This document shows positions 33,967-42,579 of a stretch of DNA of 64,000 nt, piece by piece. Positions within the stretch are counted from its first letter, which is position 1; every line of letters starts with the position of its first letter. A program made the translations under genes and the position numbers. The notes under the pieces are model-generated. The model was not told the DNA's origin and did no database searches. It saw only the letters and a program-made list of their open reading frames with translations. Origin of the DNA: Corynebacterium vitaeruminis DSM 20294 (lineage in GTDB: Bacteria; Actinomycetota; Actinomycetes; Mycobacteriales; Mycobacteriaceae). The stretch is taken from contig NZ_CP004353.1 in assembly GCF_000550805.1 (NCBI RefSeq), positions 682,001-746,000 of the forward strand, read 5' to 3'.

Positions 33967-34956
33967 CTACAGAGTCGGTGAATCATCGAGGCTGGGGGGC
34001 TCGCATGCGTCACCGTCAGAGACATTGGCAGCAGGGCCTGCTGCCTCACGTTGAAGCTGGCGTTCGATCTGCTGGGCCAGGGGGATTGCAGCGTTTTGCT
34101 GCATGAGAAACGCCAAGGGGCCTTGGTCAACTACTGGTTCCGAGAAACGCTCAGGGGCATCGGGGTTGTTCTGAATACCCATCATCCGCTCAGTAAGACG
34201 GGGCAGAACCCGAGGATCGTGGTTGTTGTCCTCGCCGATAGTGGTCACATGCGAGAACTTCGCGAGGTAGTCACCGAACCAGTGCGAGGTCTCGTTCTTA
34301 GGTGAGTGGGTCAGTGTGCGACGGTGCGTCATGGCGGCTGTATCAGCCAGCCACAAATTACGGTCAACTGCTGGCGAGGCAGCCCTGTAGGCAATGTTCG
34401 GGCGAATCTGGCCACTGTTGCGGAGGTCGCGTATCAGTTTTTCATCGGCATTCGACTTTGCCCTCGTGTTTTGCTGCTCTGCGATTACAGCATAAAAAGC
34501 TGGATGGGAACGGGACAGATCAATCATCAAGTGAGAAAGAACTTCCGCACGGGCATCATGGAGCGCTTGATCGCTGGGGTCGTTGACTTCCTTGGTTGTG
34601 ACAAACAAGTTCAAGGTTGGATGCGACTGCATGTGGTCAAGAATGTCGAGGAACGTGGGAGTCTTGCCGTCTCGCAGCGCTTCCGTGGCGTGCCAGTAGT
34701 CCCCGTCGACTATGTGTCTGAGATTCTCCTGCATGGGGCGAATATGCTGGCCCTGGATCAGAACCGCAGAGATGGAATAGAACCCATCGGGAAACTGCTT
34801 GGTCGGCCGCTGAAAGGTCTCGTCGAGGTACGCCACGATTCTGCTGGGGCCGACGGTGGAAAGAAACTCATTGTGCTGATCAGCTTGAACATCAGCTGGT
34901 CGACGGTGGTTTTGGGGCAAGAGTAATCCTTGGAGTTGACATTCAAATACTGGCAT
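33967..34956 (-). CDS. DUF3800-like protein (predicted RNase H-fold)
   Basis: The pattern resembles DUF3800: an early strand with acidic pair (RIVAYLDETFQ), then GFYSISAVLIQG, WHATEALRDGK, and a late LWLADTAAMTHRR corresponding to the LxxADxxA helix. DUF3800 proteins have an RNase H-like fold with an acidic centre and occur in mobile elements and defence islands, without a known function. TAGTAT lies 3 bp before the ATG on this strand, close enough that the mRNA may be leaderless. The gene is on the opposite strand from the transfer operon, like a cargo gene. The match is by pattern only. Confidence 0.55.
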   Translation of the reverse strand: MPVFECQLQGLLLPQNHRRPADVQADQHNEFLSTVGPSRIVAYLDETFQRPTKQFPDGFYSISAVLIQGQHIRPMQENLRHIVDGDYWHATEALRDGKTPTFLDILDHMQSHPTLNLFVTTKEVNDPSDQALHDARAEVLSHLMIDLSRSHPAFYAVIAEQQNTRAKSNADEKLIRDLRNSGQIRPNIAYRAASPAVDRNLWLADTAAMTHRRTLTHSPKNETSHWFGDYLAKFSHVTTIGEDNNHDPRVLPRLTERMMGIQNNPDAPERFSEPVVDQGPLAFLMQQNAAIPLAQQIERQLQREAAGPAANVSDGDACEPPSLDDSPTL

Positions 34957-35044
34957 GTCATACTATCACCGAAGCAAGGGCACCGAATGTTCGTGAATGC
35001 ACGACCAATAGGAGCTTGGCTCTCGCTCGTGATCCACTTAGGGT

Positions 35045-35053
35045 TGCTATGCT
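35045..35053 (+). promoter_or_regulatory. Extended -10 promoter candidate (TGC-TATGCT)
   Basis: TG-N-TATGCT at 35045-35053 is a good extended -10. No -35 is needed for such promoters. Transcription would start near 35060 and run into the terminator at 35085-35121, giving an RNA of about 60 nt. Confidence 0.4.
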
Positions 35054-35059
35054 ACGGCA

Positions 35060-35121
35060 GGCGTTGGCTGCTTCACAAGCTTCTAACTCCCCAGACCACA
35101 ACGGTCCGGGGAGTTTTTTTA
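35060..35121 (+). ncRNA. Candidate small RNA between the DUF3800-like and relaxase genes
   Basis: A possible extended -10 promoter and a strong terminator lie only about 60 bp apart in a 219-bp gap, with no plus-strand gene nearby. The transcript would hold the terminator stem and about 25 nt of unpaired 5' sequence. It would be divergent from the DUF3800-like gene and would point at the 3' end of the relaxase gene. Start and existence are predictions. Confidence 0.35.
35085..35121 (+). terminator. Strong intrinsic terminator on the plus strand
   Basis: AACTCCCC and GGGGAGTT pair, followed inward by a one-base mismatch and GACC/GGTC around the loop ACAAC; seven T residues follow. It is directional for the plus strand. 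No plus-strand protein gene ends here, which suggests a short untranslated RNA or a remnant of a lost gene. Confidence 0.85.
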
Positions 35122-35175
35122 TTGGTTCTCGTGCGCCCTGGCAACGGGTGGCCACCACCTGTAGCCGGCCTACGG

Positions 35176-38100
35176 TTACAGCTCGTGGCCACCACCGTAA
35201 GCGTCCTGCTCGAACTGCGCAAACCAGTCATTCTCCGGCATAGCCTCGTTCTGGCTGGGCTGATTGGCGGCAGCAGCAAGGTCTTCTCGAATGTCACGAG
35301 ACACACCAGCAACATCCAGCAGGCTCGTATCCAGTCCCTCGACAACCTGCTCCTGGACGGCCGCAAATTCTTCTTCCTGGACAGTGGCCTGCTTACCCCA
35401 GTCCACCAGACGCGCACGGGCATCTTTCAGCCACTGCGCAAGCTCTAGATCACTACCACGGGTCACTGGAGGCAACGCAGTAGGAATCCTCACCTCAGAC
35501 TCGTCCTCGGCTTCATCATCGTTCGCAGCAATGACAATCTCCTGCTTCACCAGATCCGCCTGCTTAATCTGGTCACGGATACGCCAGGCAATCACAGCCC
35601 CCGCCTCGTCAACCTCACCGAGGTTAAAGCACGCAGTGGCCATCAGATCACGCGGATCGAGACCATAGTCTATGCACTCCATCCACGCGGAGCGAACCTT
35701 ATTCCTACCCTCGTCGGTCAGTGTTGCGGCCGCGTCGACATCGAGACGATCCCACCAACCGTCCAAGTTCCGGTCGACAAACGACGAAATAGCCTGATCC
35801 CTGCCGTAGCGGAACAGATCAGCTACGCGCTCGAAACTATCGGCGTACTCCTCGGCCTCGGTGTGAATATCGGTCGCCGAACGCTGCCGGTTATCCCGCG
35901 TAACCGCGTGCTCGAGCACGTCCCGTGCCGTCAAACCGGCCTCGTTGCCAGCTGAGTGCTCGTGGCTAAGTTCCGCCATCTCGTCCAGGCGACCATCGGT
36001 GACCGCGTACACCCGGTTTTCTTTCTTACCGCGCGTTAGCGCCACATACAGACTTGCTCGATCAGTCGAGGAATCAATCACCGCGTGCGTGGTATCCACC
36101 GTGGCTCCCTGGGCACGGTAGACGGTGGCCGCGTATCCCAGGTGCGTTTCCTGCTGCACGTACTCGGCAGGCAAGGTCAACATCTCACCACTGCTCGCAT
36201 CGGCCACCAGCAAGCTGCCGTCCTCGTTGATCTGAGCAACGTGGAACAACTGCCCGTTAATCACTCGGTGACCAGGCATCGACGGGTCAAACTCGTTCGG
36301 GAAACGCTGGTTCTTGCGGGCAATGATCAGATCACCCACACCACACATGTCCCCGCGCGAGAGTCGGGCCTGGATGGTGTCGTCAACCTCGCCCGCCTCG
36401 ATTCGGTGCTCGCGGATCATCTCATTCATCGCATCAACGTCAGCATTCGTCGACGCGACAACCAGCGAGCGACGACCGCGCGCAGTGTCTGCGAGATAGG
36501 CGTTGATGGCCTCCACAAGCATCTGCTCGCGCGTGCCACCTTGCAACCAACCACGGGCCTCGTAGAAGTCCACAGCGGAGGTATCACCAGAACGCAACCC
36601 GATGGAGGCCTCGGCCTGCTCGGTGTCTTTGCCGTGAGAAAAGCGCATCACATCGGTCAATTCAACCGCGTTGTTGTAGCGGCACATCGTGTCGAAAAGT
36701 CCACCAGTTCCCACAGCATCCAGCTGCTGCGGGTCACCAATCACGCGCACGATTGCGCCGGTTGCTTCCGCAATTTCGACCAGGGCAGCAAGGTTATCGG
36801 TGGTGGCCATGCCCGCCTCATCGACCAACAACATGTCGCCAGGGTTGATCTCCAACGGGAGAGCGGACACATCACCCGCAGTTGCTTGATCGCCCCTGCC
36901 GCGCCACGAATACGTCAACGTATCAATGGTGTGCGCAGGAATAGAAAGCTCCTCCGACAGCACCGAAGCGGCAGCCGCAGACGGCGCAAGACCAATCACG
37001 TTACGGCCCAAACGTGTCCACACATCGGTAACAATCTGCATGGACGTGGTCTTGCCAGTTCCTGCCGGACCAACGCCACACGCGACCAACGTGCCGGACT
37101 GAACCAGGTGACGAGCAAGCGCAACCTGGCCTGCATTTAGGCTAAAACCATTGGCCTCCTCGAACTTAGCGACCGCATCAAACACCGCCGACGAGTCCGC
37201 AAAAAGTGCAACCGGTTCCTCGACCGCGTGCAGCACGTCGTCTTCCTGGGCGAGGATCGTCTCCGTGGTGTACTGGGCGTAGTCCAGGTGGCGATCAACC
37301 GCCACACCGTCTTCCTGGCGCAGCGCCTGGGACAATTCCTGCGGCTCAAATGCGGTCAAATCAACCAGGTGTTTGTCGATAATTCGCTCAGTCAGCAGCT
37401 CAATTGCGCGCGCAGTTTCGGCGGTATCGGCGAACACAAAACCCTTCAACAACGTGTTCACGGCTGCGGTGACATGATGCCTAGCGAAGTAGGAACGCTT
37501 CTGCACCATGCGATCAATCACCGCCAGGCAGTGCTCATCGAGTGCCTTGTCGTCGATGTTTCCATCGGTGAAAAAGGCCGGGCGCTCGTCTGTTACTTTG
37601 CCCTGGGCAGCCTGGTGGACAGCAGTCAACAGTTCGTTTGCATCATCAAGTTGGAGAACATCATTCAGCCAGTTCTCGCGCAGCGTTTCCAAAGACTCAG
37701 CGGGCTTCTTAGCGTCACGAGTGTCCAAAATGGCTGCCTGCCATAGCGCATTCTGTGCGCGCTTATCGGGCTGGCGACCGTGCTTTTCCACGTAGTCATT
37801 GCGCAACTTGTCAAAGACCGGGCGGGCCATTGCTCGCCGCTTCGAGAAAGAATCCAGCAGCTTTTGGGGGATTCCAGCGACCTCCCACACCGGCTCCTTG
37901 CCTGCTTCGCGCGCGCTCGGAACGAAAGACAGGCCCATCTTCCGCGTCAAAATCTCTTGCAAAACCACGTCATACCGAGCCGATAACGTCTGGTTGTTTT
38001 TGAACATTGCGCGCGAGTCCAGGGTGCGCCACTTGCCATCTGGTCCCTGCACCTTATTCGCCACAAGCACATGCGAATGTAGATCAGGGTCACCAGCTCG

Positions 38101-38859
38101 GGTGTCAAAGTGGGTGAACTCTGCGGCCACTAGACCGTTGGTCTTTACCTGGGCAAGACCACCAGCACCCAGGCGAGTGCGCACCACATTTTCCTCCGCC
38201 CATGCCAGCACTTCGGCCACAGCCTCGTGGTGACACGCTGCAATCTTGCTCGCGGTGTGCTCGTCACTTAAAGCCCACAGCACCGACACACTCTTGGTGG
38301 GGGAGAAGGTCATGTCGAAGCCAGCGACCGCCTGCGTGACCTCGGCGCGCTGCTTATTGACCCAATCAATTACGTCGCGGTCGGGCGCATTTTCGTAGCC
38401 AGTCTTTGCGACGTAGTGCGGGCGACCAACCGAAATGGCCAGCTCCATGCGCTCGTCCTCGGTCAACAAACGACCGGTTGATTTCAGCAATTCCTGCTCG
38501 GCATCACGCAGTGCAATAAGCACAGGGATCTTATTGGTGTGGACCGGAAACTTCCCGCCTAGCTTGCATTCGTCGAGGCTCTTGCCTGCTTCCAGGAGCG
38601 CGTGGGTGTCGGGATGGTAGCCCAAACCGTAGAGAGCTTCCATCTGCTCGGCCTCGATATGGGCTCCAACTTCGATCACAAATGAGTTAAGCCCTTCGAG
38701 GCCCGCGCCGATCCAACGGCCAGGAGGGGTGCCCTTCGCCTGGTAATAATTGGCCAGCTTTCCGGCCTCCGTGGACTCGTCATAGGCATCGTTCGTCGCC
38801 ACAGACCGCAGCAGGTACTGGTACCCACTGCCAGCGTGAACGGCGCGAAACGACATCAT
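35176..38859 (-). CDS. MobF-family relaxase-helicase (TraA/TrwC type)
   Basis: The 1227-residue protein begins with a TrwC relaxase domain. FDMTFSPTKSVSVLWAL and the histidine triad FTHFDTRAGDPDLHSH (near residue 260) coordinate the metal; the catalytic tyrosines are expected near the N terminus (GYQYLL or NYYQAK). From about residue 590 there is a RecD/TraI-like helicase: Walker A GPAGTGKTT near 596, Walker B LVDEAG, later GATVDTTHAVID. The enzyme nicks oriT, stays bound to the 5' end and unwinds the strand for transfer. Start is ATG 38859 or 38856 (MMSFRAVH). The last 150 residues are acidic and probably bind partners. Confidence 0.92.
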   Translation of the reverse strand: MMSFRAVHAGSGYQYLLRSVATNDAYDESTEAGKLANYYQAKGTPPGRWIGAGLEGLNSFVIEVGAHIEAEQMEALYGLGYHPDTHALLEAGKSLDECKLGGKFPVHTNKIPVLIALRDAEQELLKSTGRLLTEDERMELAISVGRPHYVAKTGYENAPDRDVIDWVNKQRAEVTQAVAGFDMTFSPTKSVSVLWALSDEHTASKIAACHHEAVAEVLAWAEENVVRTRLGAGGLAQVKTNGLVAAEFTHFDTRAGDPDLHSHVLVANKVQGPDGKWRTLDSRAMFKNNQTLSARYDVVLQEILTRKMGLSFVPSAREAGKEPVWEVAGIPQKLLDSFSKRRAMARPVFDKLRNDYVEKHGRQPDKRAQNALWQAAILDTRDAKKPAESLETLRENWLNDVLQLDDANELLTAVHQAAQGKVTDERPAFFTDGNIDDKALDEHCLAVIDRMVQKRSYFARHHVTAAVNTLLKGFVFADTAETARAIELLTERIIDKHLVDLTAFEPQELSQALRQEDGVAVDRHLDYAQYTTETILAQEDDVLHAVEEPVALFADSSAVFDAVAKFEEANGFSLNAGQVALARHLVQSGTLVACGVGPAGTGKTTSMQIVTDVWTRLGRNVIGLAPSAAAASVLSEELSIPAHTIDTLTYSWRGRGDQATAGDVSALPLEINPGDMLLVDEAGMATTDNLAALVEIAEATGAIVRVIGDPQQLDAVGTGGLFDTMCRYNNAVELTDVMRFSHGKDTEQAEASIGLRSGDTSAVDFYEARGWLQGGTREQMLVEAINAYLADTARGRRSLVVASTNADVDAMNEMIREHRIEAGEVDDTIQARLSRGDMCGVGDLIIARKNQRFPNEFDPSMPGHRVINGQLFHVAQINEDGSLLVADASSGEMLTLPAEYVQQETHLGYAATVYRAQGATVDTTHAVIDSSTDRASLYVALTRGKKENRVYAVTDGRLDEMAELSHEHSAGNEAGLTARDVLEHAVTRDNRQRSATDIHTEAEEYADSFERVADLFRYGRDQAISSFVDRNLDGWWDRLDVDAAATLTDEGRNKVRSAWMECIDYGLDPRDLMATACFNLGEVDEAGAVIAWRIRDQIKQADLVKQEIVIAANDDEAEDESEVRIPTALPPVTRGSDLELAQWLKDARARLVDWGKQATVQEEEFAAVQEQVVEGLDTSLLDVAGVSRDIREDLAAAANQPSQNEAMPENDWFAQFEQDAYGGGHEL

Positions 38860-38985
38860 GATTCCAGATTCTAGCGCAGCGAATCCCCACTATCACTAAG
38901 AGTGCCTACTGTGTGTGGCAGTTTGAGCGCCGCAGGCGCGATGAGGGCCTAGTGGAGCTAGGCCTGAGGCATTTAGGTTTGGGGT
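38860..38985. other. Candidate origin of transfer (oriT) with two tandem hairpins
   Basis: The 126-bp region lies between the divergent relaxase and accessory genes. GCGCC-GCA-GGCGC (38927-38939) and GGCCTAG-TGGAG-CTAGGCC (38946-38964) are perfect hairpins 6 bp apart. Relaxase recognition sites are normally such hairpins next to the nick, and oriT usually lies beside the relaxase gene. No nick sequence could be identified by eye. The region also must hold the promoters of both genes. Confidence 0.5.
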
Positions 38986-39423
38986 ATGGCAAAGAGAACA
39001 ACGAAACGTCAACAAGCACGAGAACTAGCAATGATTGCGCTTGCAGAACGACTGGCAAATCAGGAAAAAGTTAAAGCCGCCACCCAGCGCGCGTTCCTCG
39101 CACAAACCGAGCTCGAAGCCGTGCGCGCCCGATTCGCAGCCGCTCTCCAGGAACTCGACCAACTCGGCGAAGCACACACCTGGCTACGTGAGTCCTTCGG
39201 CCTCACCGCCTCCGAACTGCGCCAGCTACTCGCCCTCGACACCGACGGCATCCACGACGAGGACGACGACGAAGACCAGCTCGACGGCGACGAGGACACC
39301 ACCACCTCCGCCACCCACGAGAATGCGGAAGGGGAGGGCAACCGAGACGACCAGGAACACGATGGCGAAAACTCCACCGCCCCCGACAACGACGACCGCC
39401 GCGACAAGCACGACAAGAACTAG
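38986..39423 (+). CDS. Small acidic-tailed coiled-coil protein, possible relaxosome accessory factor
   Basis: 145 residues. The first 10 are basic (MAKRTTKRQQ). A helical, probably coiled-coil part follows (KVKAATQRAFLAQTELEAVRA), then a TASELRQLLALD helix-turn-helix-like piece. The last 50 residues are extremely acidic, almost all aspartate, glutamate, threonine and asparagine. The position opposite the relaxase across the putative oriT, the size and the basic start fit a MobC/TraM-type accessory protein, but no family match is sure. Confidence 0.65.
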   Translation: MAKRTTKRQQARELAMIALAERLANQEKVKAATQRAFLAQTELEAVRARFAAALQELDQLGEAHTWLRESFGLTASELRQLLALDTDGIHDEDDDEDQLDGDEDTTTSATHENAEGEGNRDDQEHDGENSTAPDNDDRRDKHDKN

Positions 39424-39457
39424 GCCGGCTCACCCTCCCCAGATCCACCGCCCACCC

Positions 39458-39489
39458 GTGGCCGCCTCGCACACCAGCGAGGCGGCCAC
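39458..39489. terminator. Perfect 13-bp hairpin after the accessory gene
   Basis: GTGGCCGCCTCGC and GCGAGGCGGCCAC flank the loop ACACCA. The stem is followed by CATTCATTG, not a T run. It may be a terminator, or it may mark the boundary between the conjugation module and the restriction genes. Confidence 0.55.
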
Positions 39490-39537
39490 CATTCATTGAA
39501 CCGCCGCTAACTCGCGGATCACACACCCACTTCCCGG

Positions 39538-39543
39538 TATGGT
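39538..39543 (+). promoter_or_regulatory. Putative -10 box (TATGGT) before the MmeI-like fragment
   Basis: TATGGT ends 6 bp before ATG 39550 and no Shine-Dalgarno is present, so the transcript is probably leaderless. The -35 is not clear. Confidence 0.4.
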
Positions 39544-39549
39544 GAGAAC

Positions 39550-40815
39550 ATGATTTCCTCGACCCCCATCCGCCTCGACCGCTACGAAATTAAGCACAAT
39601 CTCGACGGCTTCCGCGTCCACTGGCGACAACGACTCGACACCTGGAAAGCCAACAACGAGGGGGCCATCGAGAAGAAATACGCTCAATCATTCTGGGCCG
39701 ACTTCCTCGCCTGCTTCGGCATCTCCGCGACACGAATGGATCTATTCGAGCAAGACGCTCGTCGCGGATCCACGGGTAACACCGGCTACATCGACTTGTT
39801 CTGGCCATCCGTCGTCATTGGCGAAGCCAAATCCCCCGGCGTAAACCTCGACGATGCAGTCGCCCAAGCGCGCGACTACCTCCAAGGTGGCTCCGTCTCC
39901 GACACCGAGCAGCCGCGCTACATCCTCGCCAGCGACTTCGAAAACTTCCGCCTGCTCCGCCTCGGCTCCCCAGAACACCGATTCGACGTAACCTTCACAC
40001 TCGACGAAGTCTCCGACAACGTTGACCTCTTGCGCTTCCTCGCCGGTTATGACGACTCCATGAGTCGTGAGGAAGAAGAAGCCGCCTCGCTTAAAGCATC
40101 CAAAGTCATGGCCAACCTTTTCACCGCAATGGCAGGCGACGACGTAGACGACGGCGTGGCCGATCAAGCCCCCATCAACCCCGAGGACGAAGACGAAGAA
40201 GTCCAACGCGCATCCGTATTCCTCACCCGCCTACTGTTCCTCCTGTTTGGCGACGACGCTGGCCTCTGGGAGCAAGACTTGTTCTACCGGTTCATCCTCG
40301 ACCACACCACAAGCGAAAACCTCGGCAGCCAGATCGACGCGCTGTTCGACGTTCTCAACACTCCCGAGAACAAACGCAAGCGCGTTCCCGACTCGATGGC
40401 CGCGTTCCCCTACGTCAACGGTTCATTGTTCGATAGAGCAGGCGAGACACGCACAACGACGTTCTTTAGCCCTGAGATGCGCCACGCCCTCATTGATGCG
40501 TGCCGATTCCGGTGGACTGACATTTCCCCGGCGATCTTCGGTAGCCTTTTCCAGCTCGTGAAGTCGAAAGAAGCACGACGAGGAGATGGCGAGCACTACA
40601 CTTCCGAGACCAACATCATGAAAACCCTCGGCCCGCTGTTCCTGGACGAACTGCGCGCCGAAGCAGACCAACTGATTGCAAAGACAACCGGCAGCAAGAA
40701 GAAACAGCTCGACGATCTCAAGCGATTCCGCGACCAGCTTTCCCACCACGTTTTCCTCGAAGCTTTCAACCCTACTTGGATACAAAATGGCGGCACAGTC
40801 GCGCTCGCGGCGTGA
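39550..40815 (+). pseudogene. N-terminal half of an MmeI-like type IIG restriction enzyme (methyltransferase lost)
   Basis: Residues 1-200 form a nuclease domain with a PD-(D/E)XK core: D82 in GYIDLFW, then E92 and K94 in GEAKSPG. A helical spacer follows, and then GEHYTSETNIMKTLGPLFLDELR-type sequence near residues 346-370, the hallmark leading into the methyltransferase of MmeI/YeeA-like enzymes. The expected SAM-binding (DPACGxG) and NPP(Y/F) motifs never appear: after RFRDQLSHHVF the sequence turns into an unrelated tail (FNPTWIQNGGTVALAA). Intact relatives are about twice as long or more. The remaining piece could be inert or a nuclease without self-protection. Confidence 0.72.
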
Positions 40816-40880
40816 GTGGTTCAAAACCGGGGTCAGTGGTTCAACCCAAGTACAAGACATAATCGATGAAGGGACACTTG

Positions 40881-42572
40881 GTGGCAGGAGAAACAAGAAG
40901 GTTAGAGGCTGCGGAGATCAGCGTCGGGAGACTGCTGACCAGCGGCGACTTCGAGTTCGTCATTCCGGAATACCAGCGTCCGTATGCGTGGGGTGCTGAG
41001 GAATCGCTCCAGCTGCTATCGGATCTGCTCGGCGCGCTGGAGCGGGACACCGATGAGCCGTATTTCCTCGGGTCGATTGTTCTCGTGAAGTCTCCGAACG
41101 TAGCTCGATCCGAGGTCATCGACGGGCAGCAGCGCATCACGACATTGACGTTGTTGCTGTCGCTGCTTCGAGACCTCGTCGCCAACGAGGACCTGCGCCG
41201 TTCCATTCACGATCTGATCGAGAAGCCTGCGGTGGAGTGGGATAACCAGCCCGCAAGGCCACGTTTGAAGCTTCGTCCGCGCGACAACCAGTTCTTCTAC
41301 GACTACGTGCAGACCGTGGGCAACACGGCAAGGCTCATCGAGCTCAGCGACAACATTCCCGAGACTGACTCTCAGCGGGGTCTACGAGACAACGCGAAGG
41401 CGCTTCACGCCGAGTTGGTGCAGCTCAGTGCAGAGCGGTTGAAGGATTTGTTCCGGCTCATCGCCGGGCGGGCCTTCCTGGTGACGGTTTCGACACCAGA
41501 TTTGAACAGCGCTTACCGGATCTTCTCGGTGATGAATGCTCGGGGTCTGCCGCTTTCTCCGCAGGACATTTTTAAGTCCCAGGTGATTGGTGCGATCGAC
41601 GAGCATGAAAAGCAGCACTATGCGGATCGCTGGGAGCACTTAGAGGAAAGCCTGGGTCGGGATGAGTTCGGTGATCTCTTTCTGTATATCCGAGCAATTA
41701 AGGCTCGCACCCGTGGCGTGAAGAGCCTCCTGCAAGAGTTCCCAGAGCAGGTTCTCAATACTTACCTGCCGGACAACGGAAGTGGCTTCATTCGGGAGGT
41801 ACTCGAACCGTATGCTCGCGCCGACATCCGGTTGCTGGCGCAGGATTTTCAGGGCGAGGACCCGCACTGGGAGCAGGTGAACCACTGGCTCAAGCGACTC
41901 GATCAGCTCGACAACGATGACTGGCGTCCTCCGGCATTGTGGGCTTTGACCGAACATGGTGAGGACCCAGAGTTTCTCGTCGATTTCTTTGCCAAGTTGG
42001 AGCGCTTGGCTGCGAGCATGTTGGTTCGCCGGGTCTACGCGACGCCTCGCCAGTTGCGATATATGGAGCTACTCAAGCAGCTTGCTGATGGCTTGGGACT
42101 CGAGGCTCCGGCCTTCGAACTGACCGAGAGCGAACGAGCCGAGACGCGAGACCGTATTGACGGGGAGATCTATCTCGCTACTCGTGTGCGTCGCTATGTG
42201 CTGCTACGGCTGGATTCGATCCTGGCGAAGGACCCGGGCGCGTCCTATGACCACCGCATCATCACCGTTGAGCACGTTCTGCCGCAAAGCCCTGCTCAAG
42301 ACAGCCAGTGGGTGCGTGACTTCACCGAGGATGAAACAGCGACGTGGACGCATAGGCTGGGTAACCTGCTGCTGTTGAATCGAATTTCGAACTCACGGGC
42401 GCAGAACTTCGATTTCGACGTGAAGAAGGACAAGTACTTCACCTCGGGTAAAGGCGTGGCCGTGTTCGCTTTGACGACCCAGGTACTGGCGGAACCAGTG
42501 TGGACTCCCGAGGTCGTTGAGCGCCGCCAAGAGGAGCTGGTGGGTCTGCTGGTCAAGGAGTGGCAACTCTAG
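40881..42572 (+). CDS. GmrSD-like type IV restriction protein (DUF262 plus DUF1524 HNH)
   Basis: The N-terminal DUF262 (ParB-like) domain has YQRPYAW, YFLGSIVLV and DGQQRITTLTLL (DGQQR near residue 81), the nucleotide-binding set of GmrS. The C-terminal DUF1524 domain has the HNH-type VEHVLPQSP (near residue 462) followed by WTHRLGNLLLLNRISN. Single-chain GmrSD proteins cut DNA with modified cytosines, mainly glucosylated phage DNA. Start GTG 40881 is preceded by AAGGGA at 6 bp; ATG 40866 in frame is the alternative. The gene begins 65 bp after the truncated MmeI-like frame and ends 7 bp from the recombinase stop on the other strand. Confidence 0.85.
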   Translation: MAGETRRLEAAEISVGRLLTSGDFEFVIPEYQRPYAWGAEESLQLLSDLLGALERDTDEPYFLGSIVLVKSPNVARSEVIDGQQRITTLTLLLSLLRDLVANEDLRRSIHDLIEKPAVEWDNQPARPRLKLRPRDNQFFYDYVQTVGNTARLIELSDNIPETDSQRGLRDNAKALHAELVQLSAERLKDLFRLIAGRAFLVTVSTPDLNSAYRIFSVMNARGLPLSPQDIFKSQVIGAIDEHEKQHYADRWEHLEESLGRDEFGDLFLYIRAIKARTRGVKSLLQEFPEQVLNTYLPDNGSGFIREVLEPYARADIRLLAQDFQGEDPHWEQVNHWLKRLDQLDNDDWRPPALWALTEHGEDPEFLVDFFAKLERLAASMLVRRVYATPRQLRYMELLKQLADGLGLEAPAFELTESERAETRDRIDGEIYLATRVRRYVLLRLDSILAKDPGASYDHRIITVEHVLPQSPAQDSQWVRDFTEDETATWTHRLGNLLLLNRISNSRAQNFDFDVKKDKYFTSGKGVAVFALTTQVLAEPVWTPEVVERRQEELVGLLVKEWQL

Positions 42573-42579
42573 CCGGGCG

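Noticed and set aside
35130..35190. Direct repeat GTGGCCACCACC near the relaxase 3' end as an attachment site
   Set aside because: Only 12 bp, both copies within about 60 bp, and one copy is in the coding end of the relaxase; no sign of an element boundary.
36085..37140. Plus-strand frame of 351 codons inside the relaxase gene
   Set aside because: It is the antisense of the relaxase helicase region, with histidine- and arginine-rich composition and no protein-like pattern.
40816..40865. An insertion sequence between the MmeI-like fragment and the GmrSD-like gene
   Set aside because: Only 50 bp with two short direct repeats remain; there is no transposase or terminal inverted repeat.
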